Assembly: GCF_000213175.1 (NCBI RefSeq)
Contig: NW_009799099.1
Coordinates: 5,390,665-5,454,664, forward strand
Reading direction: 5' to 3'
Length of the DNA stretch: 64,000 nucleotides
DNA from: Neurospora tetrasperma FGSC 2508
Taxonomy: Eukaryota > Ascomycota > Sordariomycetes > Sordariales > Sordariaceae
Shown: positions 23,463 to 33,280 of the stretch, in pieces
Numbering within the stretch: the first letter of the stretch is position 1
Layout of the letters: the number at the start of each line of letters is the position of its first letter
The notes under the pieces: model-generated
Told to the model about the DNA's origin: nothing
The model's input: only the letters and a program-made list of their open reading frames with translations
Database searches by the model: none
Program-made: the position numbers and the translations under genes

Positions 23463-24746
23463 GCCAAGGCAAATGTCGGGCGAGTGATGATGGCGAAGGC
23501 TGTGGAAGTAGATGCCGCTGTCGACGCGAAGAAGCCTTTATGTATCTGCCATCTCGTCTGGTGCAGGGTCGTCCTGATCTTGAGACTCAGGGATGGGATG
23601 GGAGTTGTCGTTGACATTCGGGCCGTGGTCGTGGTTGTCGGCTTGCGGTCCGAGGTCGCCGGCCTCGAATCAACGTCTTGGAGAGGATATTACCCGGTCC
23701 GGGGTCCCATTCCCCCGCGGGAGAAGCGCAATGGTGGTGCGATTGGGAGGGGGCAGCTGGAGCCTGGTCGCTAAAGCGCCAACGGGCAGCGCAGTCCTTT
23801 CATGTTCAAAGACATTGAATACCTACCTAGTGACGTTGATATCGTGGTAACGCGGTATGGCAGTTGATCGTGTCTTGTGACTTTAAACGCGTAATTCGAA
23901 ATCGGTGTCGCATGTCCATGACATGCTGCTGATTCCCAAGTCCTTTTTTTGAGGGTTCGATTTTTGGGGGCTGAGGTTGGGCGACAAACGCAAAGTGGAA
24001 GGTCGAACTGTTGTGCGGGGGTGTCACCGTAATTGTTAGCGTACTGCCTCTGAACTAACGTGACTCTAGCCTATAATGGTGAGAATACGTTAGTCAGCCA
24101 TCAAATCCCATCTTATTCAATGCCAAGACCCATCAGCAAGGCCAACTTCAAGACTGAGAGAAAAACTCTGCAATAGAGGTTCTTCCTCAACAGAAACCTC
24201 CTCGAATCTACAGTTGTGTCTTAAATGCCTTGACAGGCGTGTCGAAATCAGGCCTTCTTCGACTGGGCTCCTCGCTGTCTCCATTCTTCCATTCCTTCTC
24301 CAAGTCCAGTGTTTCTGTCACACTCATCGCTCCCGCCGCATCATCACCTGCCTAACGAGCCATGCACAACAGACGAGCAGTACTATCAACTACATTTGTC
24401 CCTCCGAGGATTTGTCACTCGTCCCAAACACTTTTCGATCCTCCATGAAGTTTAACAGCGACAGGACCTATAAAGCTCCTCTCCAATGGCCGAGTGATCA
24501 ATCGCATGACGATTGACACACGGAACTAGTCTACAGGGTTAGGGTCCCTCCAACATCCTCGGTACTTGGCACCACGGCATTTGACGGCATCACGACGCGG
24601 GGTTCGGATGTTGTTCTCAGGACAGCCAGGGGTTCACTTCCTCGACCCATCCCTTCATAGAATAAAGTGCCTCCAGATACCACCGATACAGCTTCTTTCG
24701 TACAAGCTTCTCACCAATATCCAGTTCCATCAAAGAAACGAAAAAA
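23463..24746. other. Divergent promoter region between two hydrolase genes
   Basis: This 1.3 kb intergenic region should hold the promoters of both flanking genes. A TATAAA at 24469-24474 lies about 275 bp upstream of the plus-strand start. The plus-strand frame 23136-23774 mostly overlaps the hydrolase gene antisense and is a shadow. Confidence 0.45.
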
Positions 24747-25736
24747 ATGGCCAGCTTTTCAACGGCCCAAGACCTCTTCATCCCTCTCGGCAAGGATGGC
24801 CAACGCATGTCGTACCGCCTCCTCGGCCCTTCGCCTTCTTCCTCCGGCAAGATCCCCCTCGTCATACTCATGGGCTTTCGCGGCACCATGGACCAATGGG
24901 ACCCGGCTCTAATCGACCCTCTCGCCGCCCAACGCCCCGTCATCCTGACAGACATCCCCGGCGTCGGCCGCTCCGAGGGCGCCGTTCCTCTTTCCATCAC
25001 TGAATGGGCGCAGAGCGTTGTCGATTTGCTCATCGTCATGAGGATTCCTCAAGTGGACGTCTTCGGATACTCCATGGGCGGATGCAATGCCCAGATGGTG
25101 GCGCTGATTGCCGAAGAATATTCAGGAGGCAAAGTGAAGGTGAGGAGGTTGGTGTTGGCGGGGACTACACCTAGCGATGGACCGGGGGTCAAGAGATTCA
25201 AGGGTGAGGAGCTGGAGGCTTTCCAGAGGCTGGCGGCGGCCCAGACGGTGGAGCAGCAGAAAGAGGCGTTTATGAAGGGCTTCTTTGGACGGTGTTCGGA
25301 AAAGAGCTGGGCGGAGGGGGAAAAGAGTTGGAAGAGGATTGCTGGTGCGAGGAAGAAGACGATGGGGCAGTTAGGGAAGGAAGGGTCGAAGAGGCAGGGC
25401 ATTGCGTTTGCCAAGTTCATGGGGGAGGGTAGTTTGGAGAAGTTGAAGGGGTTGAAGATGCCGGTGCTAATTGCCAATGGTGAGTTTTCTCACAAAGTGT
25501 GTGTCTTGGGTTATGATGCTAATGTCTCCATTATCTGAACAGGGTGTCAAGACTTGCTCTTGCCAACGGAAAACAGCTATTTGATGTACAAGACACTACC
25601 GAATGCGTATCTGCACCTATACCCCGACTCTGGACACGGCTTTTTGTACCAGTACGCGGATCACTTTTCTTCCTTGATCAATCTGTTTCTGGATGGTGAG
25701 AAGTTGAGTGGCACCCTCATCCCCAGCAAGCTATAG
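24747..25736 (+). CDS. Alpha/beta-fold hydrolase (Abhydrolase_1 type)
   Basis: Two exons, 24747-25479 and 25543-25736, flank a 63-nt intron (GTGAGT...ACAG, phase 1) and encode 308 aa. The join reads LIANG-CQDLLLPTENSY. The fold is visible as the PLVILMGFRGTMDQW strand and oxyanion region (37-51), TDIPGVGRSEG (68-78), nucleophile elbow GYSMGG with Ser109, a cap region rich in Lys/Glu helices (about 140-225), a likely acid residue in CQD (Asp248), and catalytic His276 in PDSGHGF. This layout resembles soluble hydrolases of the epoxide-hydrolase/haloperoxidase-like group. No signal peptide is present. The substrate is unknown, and the proximity to the divergent esterase gene may be coincidental. 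Confidence 0.85.
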
Positions 25737-26073
25737 CAAAAAGGCCAAGAACACCACGCATTTCCTGACCACTGCCCTCGAAAGAAAAATTGGTTAATGG
25801 GGGACCGCGAGGTGCTTAATTCATAATCTGCCAACGATTCTTTTTGCGTGGTACGCGGAATGAAAGAGCAAGCAGGTGTGCTGTGTGGCTCATCTTTCCT
25901 TTGTCGGCACGGGATCCCTTATTCTCAACATTAATCCAATAACCTCCCAGTTTATACCTCCAATAGCTCCTTTCTCGCCCCTTGTCAGCCCCTTGACAAC
26001 CCCTATGTCATCATCTGAATCCTCTTTCCATGTATTCTTCTCCTATCCTTTAACATTCCTGCCCTTCCATCCT
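25737..26073. other. Convergent 3' intergenic region
   Basis: About 340 bp lie between the stops of the plus-strand hydrolase and the minus-strand secreted protein gene. No feature was recognised apart from pyrimidine-rich sequence. Confidence 0.45.
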
Positions 26074-26466
26074 TCAAGCAACGCAAATACCACCGCAATC
26101 CGCACCACCATTCTCAGGATCGCAATCATCCCTAGGATCATCCACACAAGTCAGCCCTTTAGGGCACAAAGTGCCCAAGAATCCGCCGCAGACCAGCGGC
26201 TCGATGCAGACGCCGCCACAGTCGGCACCTCCCTTCTTCGGGTCGCAATCATCGCGCGGGTCGTCGACGCAGATCTGCTTCGCGTCGGCGCAAGGAATGG
26301 CGGCGAACCCACCGCAGAAGCCGCCGGCCTTGAAACATGTACCCTTAATGGAAACTTGGCCGGGGAGGCATTTGTTGATCTCGGTGTAGGAGGAGGAATC
26401 CCTGGGGATGGCAGTGGCTGAAGAAGCTGTGGCCAGGAGGGAGAGGAGTGTGGTCTTGAAGAGCAT
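26074..26466 (-). CDS. Small secreted cysteine-rich protein with two internal repeats
   Basis: A single exon of 130 aa. I chose the ATG at 26466 because it directly opens a signal peptide (MLFKTTLLSLLATASSATA, cleavage likely after residue 19); an in-frame ATG 15 codons upstream would spoil it. The mature part has 14 cysteines and two tandem modules of about 40 residues, each with a central CVDDPRDDCDPxxGGADCGG segment, preceded by GGFCGGFAAIPC or LVCGGFLGTLC and closed by a final Cys. Modules of this type occur in small secreted fungal proteins, some resembling compact disulfide-rich inhibitor domains; their function is mostly unknown. Roles in the cell wall, as a protease inhibitor or in host or substrate interaction are inference. 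A TATAAA lies at 26661-26666 on the minus strand, about 195 bp upstream. Confidence 0.85.
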   Translation of the reverse strand: MLFKTTLLSLLATASSATAIPRDSSSYTEINKCLPGQVSIKGTCFKAGGFCGGFAAIPCADAKQICVDDPRDDCDPKKGGADCGGVCIEPLVCGGFLGTLCPKGLTCVDDPRDDCDPENGGADCGGICVA

Positions 26467-28648
26467 TTTGGTGTTGGCTTGTGTGGGTAATGTCTGTAAA
26501 GTGTGAGTCAATGAACCTTTTGGTTTGTGTTCGCCGTGTTTGGCCCACCTTGTTGATTGTTGGTTGTTGAAAGGGTTACCTGTGAAAACTGGTCCTGATT
26601 TTGAGTTGTTATGTTTGATGTTGATGAGATGATGTGGTCAACCTTGGGACTCCAGCAATCTTTATACTGGAATGAAGACGAGGGAGTACTGACCCCAAAA
26701 CCGGTGTGGCTGCCCATTTTGACCTTTGGAGTAACAACTTTCGTTGTGTGACGAAGTTAATCGGCTGAATAACTTAAGGCTATGCTTACTCTTCCCGCCC
26801 TTTGCTTCCTCTGATTCAACAGAGACACCGTTTTCCCACGTTCCCTTGGCATTTCTTTTTTCGGTCGAAGCCAAGACGGAGTTTCAAGACATGACCACAT
26901 TGAGGAAAAATAACTGAAGCAAGTCTGTCAGCCATGATACCGTAAGTCGTTGTCCGAGGATTCTGTGGCTTACCGTATAAGCATTGACTGACCATAGGGC
27001 GTCACGGGCTATTTATTGGTCATGGATGGCCAACCGTCAGGTGGCTGAGGCTGTGTTTTTTCCTTTTTTCAAACCTTGTTCCTGACATATTCCCGTTTTA
27101 GGATGCGCTCAGATAGGGATAGGTAAGTAATGAACTTGGTTGGGGCTGAGGCTGACACTACGATACAAGCTGCCGAGCTGCATCAAATTCAAATCTTGGA
27201 AAATAATCGATGGGTACGACGACGATGCGTGCATCTTGACATATTTAGGCAAGATCTGTACCTATCTACCCACGTATGTGACACTCACCGTTTGACAGAC
27301 GACGACGAAACGAGACAAGCACATCCCGGAGCACGCAACCCACGACTCCCCTCATGTTATGTACACAGCAGTGTACCAAACGAGGCATGTAGGCGCCATG
27401 TACAACTCTCAAGGAATTCCAAACATTCCATTGCTGTCTACTTCAGGTGACATCAACCACTTATTCTCCCTTAAAAAAAAAACAAATAAAAAAAAAAACA
27501 AAAAAAACATGACAGCTGAAGACATCTGAGATCTTCTGTGACACCAACATTGATTTCTCAATGCTATTATTCCTAGGTAGCGTCGGATTCAAATTGTCAG
27601 GGGAACCAACTGCTCGTAACTCGCGCCGTTATGCAATTTGAAGTCAAATCCTCCATGCGGTGACAACTCAAGTTAGCTTCAGTTCTTCTTCCCATATTCA
27701 GCTAGTCCCTCCTTCATCCTGCTTTCCTGCCCCTCGTTGCCTTTCTTTCTCAATATCGTCGTGGACGTCATCGGAAGAGATATTTTCCCCGTCTTACACC
27801 ACACCCGCTCTCTCGGAACGATATTCTTATAAGAGTGTTTATTATGCATGACCATCGATATACGCTTTTGGAAGTCTCGGGTACTGTAGCCTCCACTATG
27901 TTCTGTTCTGTGCAGTCCCCGTCATGCCAAGTAAGTGTGGGTGGGAACTCGGAGGGACGGATCATAGTAGTGTATGTGTCGGCGTTCTGTGTGATCACGG
28001 AGGGGAGGGGCAGCTCAGCTCATTGATGGTTCCTTCCACCGGGATTGAAAAAGGTAGAGTAACCGACGTCGTGGCTACTTAAGATGAGCGCACCTGTGCC
28101 GTCTTGATACGAAGCCATACTATGTAGTAAAGTCTGAGGCAAATCGGCAGGGTAAGTAAGGGGACTGAACCAAGTAACACGGTTGTCTCAACACGTTTCA
28201 CCTGCACTCAGCTAATACCTTATCTTACAACTACGCTACATAAATGATATGGAAGGTACGTAACAGCCATTGCCAATCATCACCTTGTCCTGGGCTCCTT
28301 ACCTCTACCTAGGGTACTTTGCGCTTCATCCATCAGTTCGCTCAGCAGCCCCGGGTATATAGGGGTGATGCGAGGAAGCTGTCGTGAACTTCTTGATTTC
28401 TTCATTTCTGGAAAAAGCCAAAAAAAAAATTTAAAAAAAAAAATAAAAAAAAGTTAGAAACCAATTTTTTGAACGGCCTGTCAACGATCAATGTGTCCAT
28501 TCTACGTATGTTGTGTCATAACTTGGAGTTTTTCTCTGTCTTGAATTTTGATTTATTTTTCAATCTAACTTGGAAAACATGGGATTTCGAACCTCTTTAT
28601 TGTTTATATTTTTTTCCCCTTCGAGTACATAGAGAGAGTATCTACGTC
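26467..28648. other. Intergenic region with A-rich tracts
   Basis: No complete gene is supported. Low-complexity A-rich tracts occur at about 27470-27508 and 28420-28455. They are flanked by ordinary sequence and show no element structure. Confidence 0.45.
26661..26666 (-). promoter_or_regulatory. TATA box of the secreted cysteine-rich protein gene
   Basis: The minus strand reads TATAAA here, about 195 bp before the chosen ATG. A strong TATA box is common in highly expressed fungal secreted-protein genes. The assignment rests on motif and spacing. Confidence 0.4.
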
Positions 28649-28774
28649 AAGCCGACGAAGCGGTGTTACGGGACGTTGGGGTTGGGATTGATGTGTCCTA
28701 ATGGGTGGGAGTGCGTGCCTGATTTGAGGATGGAACGAAGTGGGAGGGAAAACATGTTTGGGATTTGTGTTTAG
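28649..28774 (+). pseudogene. Orphan C-terminal exon of a cysteine-rich secreted protein
   Basis: The frame ending at TAG 28772-28774 reads KRCYGTLGLGLMCPNGWECV and ends in ENMFGICV. The spacing CxxxxxxxxxCxxxxxCV...GxCV parallels the second module of the secreted protein at 26074-26466 (CGGFLGTLCPKGLTCV...GGICV). Upstream, the frame stays open to about 28469 but begins on TTG, the first in-frame ATG is not followed by a signal peptide, and the text is low quality. It is either the last exon of a gene whose first exon I could not place or the decayed remnant of a related gene. Confidence 0.35.
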
Positions 28775-29344
28775 AGGATCTCACGGAGGGAAGGGGGAGG
28801 GGTTTCTACAAGAGGTGCTCTAGGCTGTTTCGTGTCTTTTCCTGATACGTCGTGCTCTACTACAGCTTCGGTCCCGGACGATTGAACATAGAGAATTTAT
28901 GTTCAGTTTTCTTCCGTGAAGCTTGGCGTGAATTTTGCCTTTGGTTAGGGACTGTCAGTGTTGTTGGATATATCAATGAAATATTCGATTCACAACAGAC
29001 TAGTCACGACACAGAATAGCAATCAAGTTGTTCAAAGTATTGATTATCGTTCAGCTAATTAGTTGGGTGTGCTGAAGAAAGATGGGGGTATTTGAACTTG
29101 ACAGTCGTCGCTCATCAGTCATCCCTGACCAGAACCAAACGCCAGCCAGCAACAAGACTACCTATGAACAACTGCAAAAGAAAACATTATATGTCGTAGG
29201 ACTCGTACTTCATAATTATACCCACTCATGACCAATGCATGATCAAGGGCAACTTCCACTGCCTTCCTTCCGCCTTCAAATACTTCTCTTTTCTTCTCCT
29301 GACAAAACACCTTTTTGTTCAAGTCCACCAGGGAAACGAACTCC
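28775..29344. other. Intergenic region
   Basis: This interval lies between the cysteine-rich exon and the 3' end of the minus-strand PAP2 gene. Nothing was recognised. Confidence 0.4.
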
Positions 29345-30613
29345 TTAAACCATTTGCTCACCCCTCACGCCATTATTGTGAAAGGAACCTCCAACGCCAT
29401 TGCTAGCAACCGGCTTGCGGTTAATGGCTGGTCCACCACCATAACCACCATAGCCACCGTATCCACCACCAGCATAGCCATGCTTGTCATCAAACGGGAA
29501 GCCAGCACCGCTGGTGCCCCAGCCAACCTGCCTGGTGAAAGTAGCGCCGCCCAGCTCCATGTCGTCGCGGCTGCCAAAGGGGAACGGGTTGGACCTGTTG
29601 AGGGGGATATGGTTGTAGCGCCAATCCCAGATACTCGCATACACCATGCGGTAGGCGCTGAAAGCCATGATGGTACCGATAACCGCGCCAGCGAGGACGT
29701 CATACCAGTGGTGGAACTCGTCAATGGTCAAGGCGCCGGCAATCAGGCACGCGCCGAGCACGGGGGCGTAGACGGCGGCGAGCTTCCAGAGCGCGGGGTG
29801 GTAGTTGGAGAAGACCTTGAGCTTGGCGTTGAGGTAGAGGGCCAAGAAGATGAATCCCGCAAAGGCAGCGGTGGAGTGACCAGACGGCATAGACTCGAGC
29901 GAATCATCAATCTCATTCGGATCACCAGTGCAGATATCCTTGGTGTAGTAAATCTCGGCGAAACCTTGCGCCGAGTAGCCCTTTTCGGCAATCTGGGTGT
30001 TGGTAGCGCGAGTAATGTCGGGCTTGCAGACGGTCAGGAAGTGAGGGCGCAGGCCACCGATAAGCCACTTGATGAAGACCTGGAAGACGGCGGCGGTGAT
30101 GAGACTGTACAAAAGACCCAAGACGCCGTTGTTGACGTCCCAAAAGGAGCGGATGCGGATCTGCATGCACAGGATGATGAAGATGGGAATGATGGAGGCC
30201 AGGAAGGCGGCGAGCCAGATGGGAATGATTTCCTTGCGCATCGGGTAGGCGAACTGGGGGTAGACGACTTCGCCGTCGGAAAACTGGACGGCAAAAGAAC
30301 GGGAGGGGGCCGGGTGGGCGTAGTAGACCTGTATTGTGGCATCATGTTAGGATTTGAATGATGTAGGTGATGATAAGGTGAGGAGGGTTTGTGTGAAGAG
30401 ACTTACGCCGAGACCGATGGCACCGAGGGCGGCCATGGTGAGAATGTCGAGCCAGGTGTACTTGAGCCACTGGCCAAAGGTGGGCCTGGTGGTCATGGTG
30501 TAGGGCTCGAAGCCATGGCGACGAGCGCGCTTCTCATTGCGAGTAGTGCCATTAGCAGCAACAGGCGGTGCGGGACCATCCGCGGCGCGGGGTTGACGAT
30601 TGAAGAAGCCCAT
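29345..30613 (-). CDS. PAP2-family lipid phosphate phosphatase (Dpp1/Lpp1-like)
   Basis: Two exons, 30407-30613 and 29345-30328, flank a 78-nt intron (GTAAGT...ACAG, CTAAC branch, phase 0) and encode 396 aa. The protein has about six membrane segments, beginning with WLDILTMAALGAIGLGV (about 54-70). PAP2 motif 1 is KWLIGGLRPH (156-165, Lys156 and Arg163-Pro164), motif 2 is PSGH (217-220), and motif 3 ends HHWYD with His276 and Asp279 near-canonically spaced. The motif 3 Ser-Arg pair is replaced by Ala-Leu/Thr-Ile (GALTIDEFHHWYD). The C-terminal tail is cytosolic, with a GGYGGYGGYGGG repeat. Family members dephosphorylate diacylglycerol pyrophosphate, phosphatidate and related lipids at vacuole or Golgi membranes, which would lower the phosphatidate that Opi1-type regulators sense. 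That link is inference. The product is somewhat longer than yeast Dpp1 (289 aa), mainly because of its tails. Confidence 0.9.
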
Positions 30614-32224
30614 CTTTGTGGTGTGGTTTCTCAGTTGTTGTCGGTGTTGTGGTTGTTTACCCGCGAGATATCTCCACTGGATCGGGTACCTGGTTGAGAC
30701 TAGCCTGGCCTGTGGTGGCAGCCCTTGTTCCAGTTCAAGTTGTACAGGAGTTGAGTGTACAAGCTGTTGGATATTTCAAAACTGAAAAGTCAGAAGTGGT
30801 TGAGTGGTGAGCTGTGATGGTTTATAACAACAAACGGAACAGCAAAGAACCTGTGCGTTCAAAGCACGGCATGTGTTTGTTGGTTTGACGTCATAATGGA
30901 AAATGGGATGGTTGTGTGCCAGTGAATGGTCAGGAAAGGCTGAACTCGTTTCCCGTCTGTACCAGGCAAGCGAGAGTGAATTGTGCTGTGCCCTTGCTTA
31001 TCGTGTAAGTGCCCGCCCGTTGGACATTTGAGGCAAGTTATCTGCAGTGCTACCGCCTGCCCTGGTTATCCTGGCTGCCCGGTTGTGAGCAAGCAAGGTA
31101 CGTTACCTGGACAGGCACGATGGCATGTACGTCGTTAGGCATGAAACTGGGAGAGAAAATTACGAGTCCCTTCAAGTTGACTTGGACGTGAACGGGACGT
31201 TGTCACAGGTTGAGGAAGAAAAATTAAGGGAAGCTAAGACGGAACTCGGCAGCATAGCAACTCACAAAGGGTTGCATTCATGGGTATTTTTTCTTGAATT
31301 TGAGTTTTTGTTGTCTCATCATGAAGGTCTAGACCAATTGGTCGTCGTGTCTTGAAGTCAGACTGCCGGGAGATTGACATTTGAGTGAACACTTCAACAG
31401 GGAAGAGCCTGTAATTACCGTGCAATCTTTCAGGGGATGCACTCCACCAGTGACATCACGCCCCACCACTCCACGCGGAGCTTAAGGTCCTAAGTCTTGG
31501 CAGACTGGGCACCCGTCCTTTGAGGGCTGACCAATGAAAGGGCAGCAGAACAATGACATCAAAGCACCTCAGGAGAGTGAAGCTAAGCTCCGATAACCGA
31601 TAAGTGATAAGATAGCAGCAGCTCAGCTCAGCTACTTGTACATGTACATAGGTCAACTGGAACCCCTCCTCGTCTTTGGCGGGGGAGAGCTTTCGTCATG
31701 GGAAATAGTCGTCAACCAACCCCTCACCGCCGTCCGTCTTCGGCTGGAGATGAATAGCGTTGGCTGAAGACGACAACCACCATCACCACCACACCAATGC
31801 TACCTGCCATTCAGTACATATGCAGCCAGCAACAGTTCACAATCCATTTCGAACAAGTAGGAATTGGTTTGGAGGGATTCAAATTGCGTATCTCTATCAG
31901 GTGTGTGTATCTGCTGTAAAAATTCCAAATGCTAACCCTCCCAATTGCTCTTATTGTACGATGTTGAATCACCCAATCTCTGTAGCTGCTCTAGCGGAGA
32001 GAGAGAAGAGTGACCAATCCATGTTTCGTAAAAACCGCCCAGATGTAAGAACATGAAGAAAAATAAAGGAAAAGAGAAATGCCAAAAGGTGTATATCCCA
32101 AAATGACACACAAGTTGGAAAAAAAAAAGAGAAAACGAGATCGCTCCCACGCCATCGCTTCTAGGTATTAACAGCAGCAAAGCAAACATTATCAACAACA
32201 ACAACAACATCAACAACAACCAAA
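30614..32224. other. Intergenic region
   Basis: This is the promoter side of the PAP2 gene and the 3' side of the next minus-strand gene. A CAA/ACA-rich simple repeat lies at about 32180-32225, just after the neighbour's stop codon. The open frame 31932-32228 (minus) is a leucine-rich shadow of this repeat and is not a gene. Confidence 0.45.
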
Positions 32225-33280
32225 TCAACGACGACTCGAAACATGAGGCGCATGTCCCGAAGGATACCCATTCGGGTAGATGCCGACGTTGCTGATGCTG
32301 TCTTCGGGCGCTATGCTGTCGTCATCCAGCCAGTCGCGCTTGGCCGGCCCGCTGGTGAGATACGTCGGCGCAGTGCTAAAGGTGTCGCCGTCATGACGCT
32401 TCTGGTATGTTGCCGCGTAAGGGGCAGGTTGATATGTCGCGTGGTGGTGATTGTGGTTGTCACGGGAATGGCTCTCACGACGTTGCTGCTGCTGCTCTAG
32501 GCACTGACGGCATTCGCGGGACACGCTCACGCTGGGAAAGGTGTTAGTAGGCGGGACATGAGGATGGTAGGAAGCCGAACGAGGCAACTTTGGAGGAGTG
32601 ATGGTGGTGGTGGTGGTGGTATGTGTGTTTGCAGGAGGAAGAGCATGGCTTGTCCCCGAAACGTAGCGGATGCCCGAGCCAACAACAGCATCATGATGAG
32701 CAGTACCATGACCTCCGCCGCTACCGCTAACTCGTCTCTCAGAACCGGAAGCGAGCCGGTAACTGGAGCTGTTGTTGTTGTTGTTGGCCGACAACGACCG
32801 GGGAAGGTGTGGTGGGCGTTGTGTAGTACAAGAACTTGAAGTAGAAACATGAACGATGCGATGTGTTGGGGATCGGGACCGAGGGGGTGTATTACATCTG
32901 TGCAGGGTACCGGCAGGGAGAGGTCCGAGGACCTTGCCGCCCTTGACAACCATCTGGATGCCCTCCTTGAGGAAAACGACACCGTCACCCTTGGTATCGC
33001 CGATGTAGTTCTCGCCGCTTCGCACGGATCCGTTCCAGAACTGGACGCTCTGGGCACCCTGGACCACGAACTCGCCAGCGTTGCCCTTGGACTCGAAGAT
33101 CTGCTCGCCGGAGATGGTGGAGGCCGAGGCGAGGTCGGAAGCCCTCTTGGAGATCTCGGTCGAGCCGTTGACCCAGTAGGTTTGCTGTTATGGGCCGCAT
33201 ATGTCAGCTTCTGATGAGCTTGAAAGTATCAAAACATCCTCCAGGGGTTTACTTACGACGCTCTCACGCTGGCCAGACAT
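32225..33280 (-). CDS. Conserved N-terminal domain with low-complexity tail, function unknown
   Basis: Two exons, 33257-33280 (MSGQRESV) and 32225-33184, flank a 72-nt intron (GTAAGT...AACAG, phase 0) and encode 327 aa. Residues 9 to about 107 are ordered, high-quality sequence (YWVNGSTEISKRASDLASAS, then GEQIFESKGNAGEFVVQGAQ, GDTKGDGVVFLKEGIQMVV). The remainder is Ser/His/Thr/Asn-rich with poly-Asn, poly-Thr and Gln tracts (NNNNNSSS, HTTTTTTITPP, LEQQQQRRESH). The N-terminal part repeats short Gly-centred strands and may form a beta-structure. I do not recognise a named family. The abrupt change at about residue 107 raises the possibility that a short isoform ends there, or that the tail is a fast-evolving disordered extension. 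Confidence 0.7.

Noticed and set aside
23136-23774. 212-codon plus-strand frame
   Set aside because: Starts antisense to the esterase gene and runs into its promoter. No conserved text or start context.
29315-30361. 348-codon plus-strand frame
   Set aside because: Exactly antisense to the PAP2 gene, whose motifs and intron are unambiguous. The translation is a GC-rich shadow full of Gly, Glu and Asp.
31932-32228. Leucine-rich frame resembling a membrane protein
   Set aside because: Its poly-Leu start comes from a CAA-type simple repeat read in reverse, in the 3' flank of the neighbouring gene.
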